From: Patagioenas fasciata | Taxonomy: Eukaryota > Chordata > Aves > Columbiformes > Columbidae | Direction of reading: 5' to 3' | NCBI RefSeq assembly: GCF_037038585.1 | Contig: NC_092540.1 | Location: 10,528,501 to 10,592,500, forward strand | Length of the DNA: 64,000 bases | Shown here: one piece after another, positions 62,901-64,000 of the stretch | Numbering within the stretch: position 1 is the stretch's first letter | Layout of the letters: each line of letters begins with the position of its first letter | The notes under the pieces: model-generated | Database searches by the model: none | Told to the model about the DNA's origin: nothing | The model's input: the letters and a program-made list of their open reading frames with translations, nothing else | Position numbers and translations under genes: made by a program

Positions 62901-63924
62901 ACAAGGAGGGTCCCCAGGATGTCACAATGGGCCCTGGGGACAAAGAGCGTCCCCAGCATGTCACAATGTGTCCTGGGGACAATGTGGGGTCCTGGGATGT
63001 CACAATGGGCCCCAGTGACAAAGGGGCCCCCTGAATGTCACAATGGGTCCTGGGGACAATGGGAGGTCCTGGGATGTCACAATGGGCCCTGGGGACTAGG
63101 AGGGATCCCCAGGATGTCACAATGGGCCCTGGGGACAATGGGGGGTCCTGGGACGTCACAATGGGCCCCAGTGAGAAGGGGGGTCCCCAGGATGTCACAA
63201 TGGGCTCTGGGGACAAAGAGGGGTCCCCTGAATGTCACAATGGGCCCTGGGGACAAGGGGGTGCAGTGGATGTCACAATGGGCCCTGGGGACAATGGGGG
63301 GTCCTGGAATGTCACAATGGGCCTTGGGGACAATGGGGGTCCCCAGGATGTCACAATGGGCCCTGGGGACAATGGGGTTGCCCAGGATGTCACAATGGGC
63401 CCTGGGGACAATGGGAGTCCCCAAGGTGTCAGAACGAGCCCTGGGGACAAAGTGAAATCCTGGAATGTCACAATGGCCCCAGTGACAAAGGGGTTCCCCA
63501 CGGTGTCACAATGGGCCCTGGGGACAAAAGGGGTCCCCAGGATTTCACAATAGCACTGGGGACAAAGGGGGGTCATGGGATGTCACAATGGGCCCTGGGG
63601 ACAAGGGAGATCCCCATGGCGTCACAATAAGCCCTGGGGACAAAGTGGGGTCCTGGGATGTCACAATGGGCTCTGGGGACAAGGAGGGTCCCCAGGATGT
63701 CACAATGGGCCCTGGGGACAAAGGGGGGTCCTGGGATGTCACAATGGGCCCCAGTGACAAAGAGGGTCCTCATGGTGCCACAATGGGCCCTGGGGACAAA
63801 GGGGGTCCCCTGGATGTCACAATGGGCTCTGGGGACAAGGAGGCTCCCCAGGATGTCACAATGGGCCCTGTGGACAAAGAGCGTCCCCAGCATGTCACAA
63901 TGGGCCCTGGGGACAATGGGGGGT
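55465..63924 (+). repeat. Higher-order repeat of 4.22 kb, two copies
   Basis: Positions about 55465-59701 recur at 59688-63924 with a constant offset of 4,223 bp and almost no changes. The match breaks at both outer edges inside a unit (for example about 63923, where TCCTGGG becomes TCCCCACGG). Confidence 0.9.
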
Positions 63925-64000
63925 CCCCACGGTATCAGAATGGGCCCTGGGGACAAAGGGGGTCCCCTGAATGTCACAATGGGCCCTGGGGACAGTGGGG

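Larger units (their letters stand above)
27833..64000 (+). repeat. 39-bp minisatellite, G-rich, main block (runs off the window)
   Basis: About 36 kb of near-continuous 39-bp units (roughly 900 by length), all in the same orientation. Each unit carries GGGCCC. Two tail types dominate. The TCCCCAGG tail can pair with CCTGGGGA upstream to form a hairpin. The TCCTGGG tail adds a fourth G-run, giving a G-quadruplex motif. Occasional 37-41-bp units shift frame. The unit is 13 codons and free of stops in all three plus frames and two minus frames, which explains the many long ORFs. No A-tracts like those of the chicken CNM 41-bp satellite are present. Confidence 0.95.

Noticed and set aside
12409-64000. 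Many open frames of 60-430 codons across the minisatellites on both strands
   Set aside because: They are made of the repeat unit read in several overlapping frames, have no unique domain, and follow from a 39-bp stop-poor unit.
27833-64000. CRISPR-like regular repeats
   Set aside because: Units are contiguous with no unique spacers, and the context is vertebrate.
16238-64000. Identity with the 41-bp CNM or PO41 satellites of galliform microchromosomes
   Set aside because: The period here is 39 bp and the A- and T-tracts I associate with those families are absent. A database comparison would be needed to exclude a distant link.

Overview
The window looks like vertebrate nuclear DNA, most likely from a bird and probably a galliform. 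The reasons are spliced exons of an axonemal dynein heavy chain, a short CR1-type LINE tail, ERVL-class endogenous retroviruses without env, and very large GC-rich minisatellite arrays. No rRNA, tRNA or CRISPR locus was seen. The species call is inference.

Layout. (1) Positions 1-8393 hold five consecutive, phase-compatible exons of an outer-arm type dynein heavy chain on the + strand (2161-2288, 2763-2871, 3553-3700, 4969-5143, 8101-8274). They encode the AAA2 Walker-B region through the segment just before AAA3. The next exon is not in the window. Instead, 120 bp after the last splice donor the sequence enters retroviral and satellite DNA. (2) 8394-8445 is a 51-52 bp stub of an ERVL-type LTR, whose fuller copy lies 19 kb away at 27173. 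(3) 8448-12408 is a complete but internally deleted provirus on the - strand. It has paired 461-bp LTRs differing at three sites, a primer-binding site matching the 3' end of a serine tRNA, a purine tract, and one open 844-codon gag-pol remnant. (4) 12409-16237 is a diverged array of a roughly 15-bp C-rich unit, interrupted by a CR1 tail. (5) 16238-17731 is a 39-bp minisatellite in C-rich orientation. (6) 17732-21636 is an inverted repeat: two GC-rich arms (754 and 892 bp) around a 2.26-kb spacer. The spacer contains simple repeats, an AT-rich block and a CpG-rich segment with CCAAT, GC-box and NRF1-type motifs. (7) 21637-26092 and 27833-64000 hold the same 39-bp minisatellite, now G-rich on the + strand. 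Between these blocks, at about 26119-27832, sits a 5'-truncated ERVL provirus (integrase plus 3' LTR).

The arrays, arms and spacer form one large imperfect palindrome. The satellite reverses strand at the GC-rich core, and recognisable sub-blocks left of the core recur inverted to its right. Right of the core the array has higher-order structure: near-identical tandem blocks of about 2.83-3.06 kb (28193-36181) and about 4.22 kb (55465-63924), plus a nested 1.25-kb duplication. This implies very recent amplification or, less interestingly, assembly duplication.

The many long open frames in 12.4-64 kb come from the repeat itself: a 39-bp unit is exactly 13 codons and is stop-free in five of six frames. 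They are not annotated as genes. The only host gene supported with confidence is the dynein fragment.
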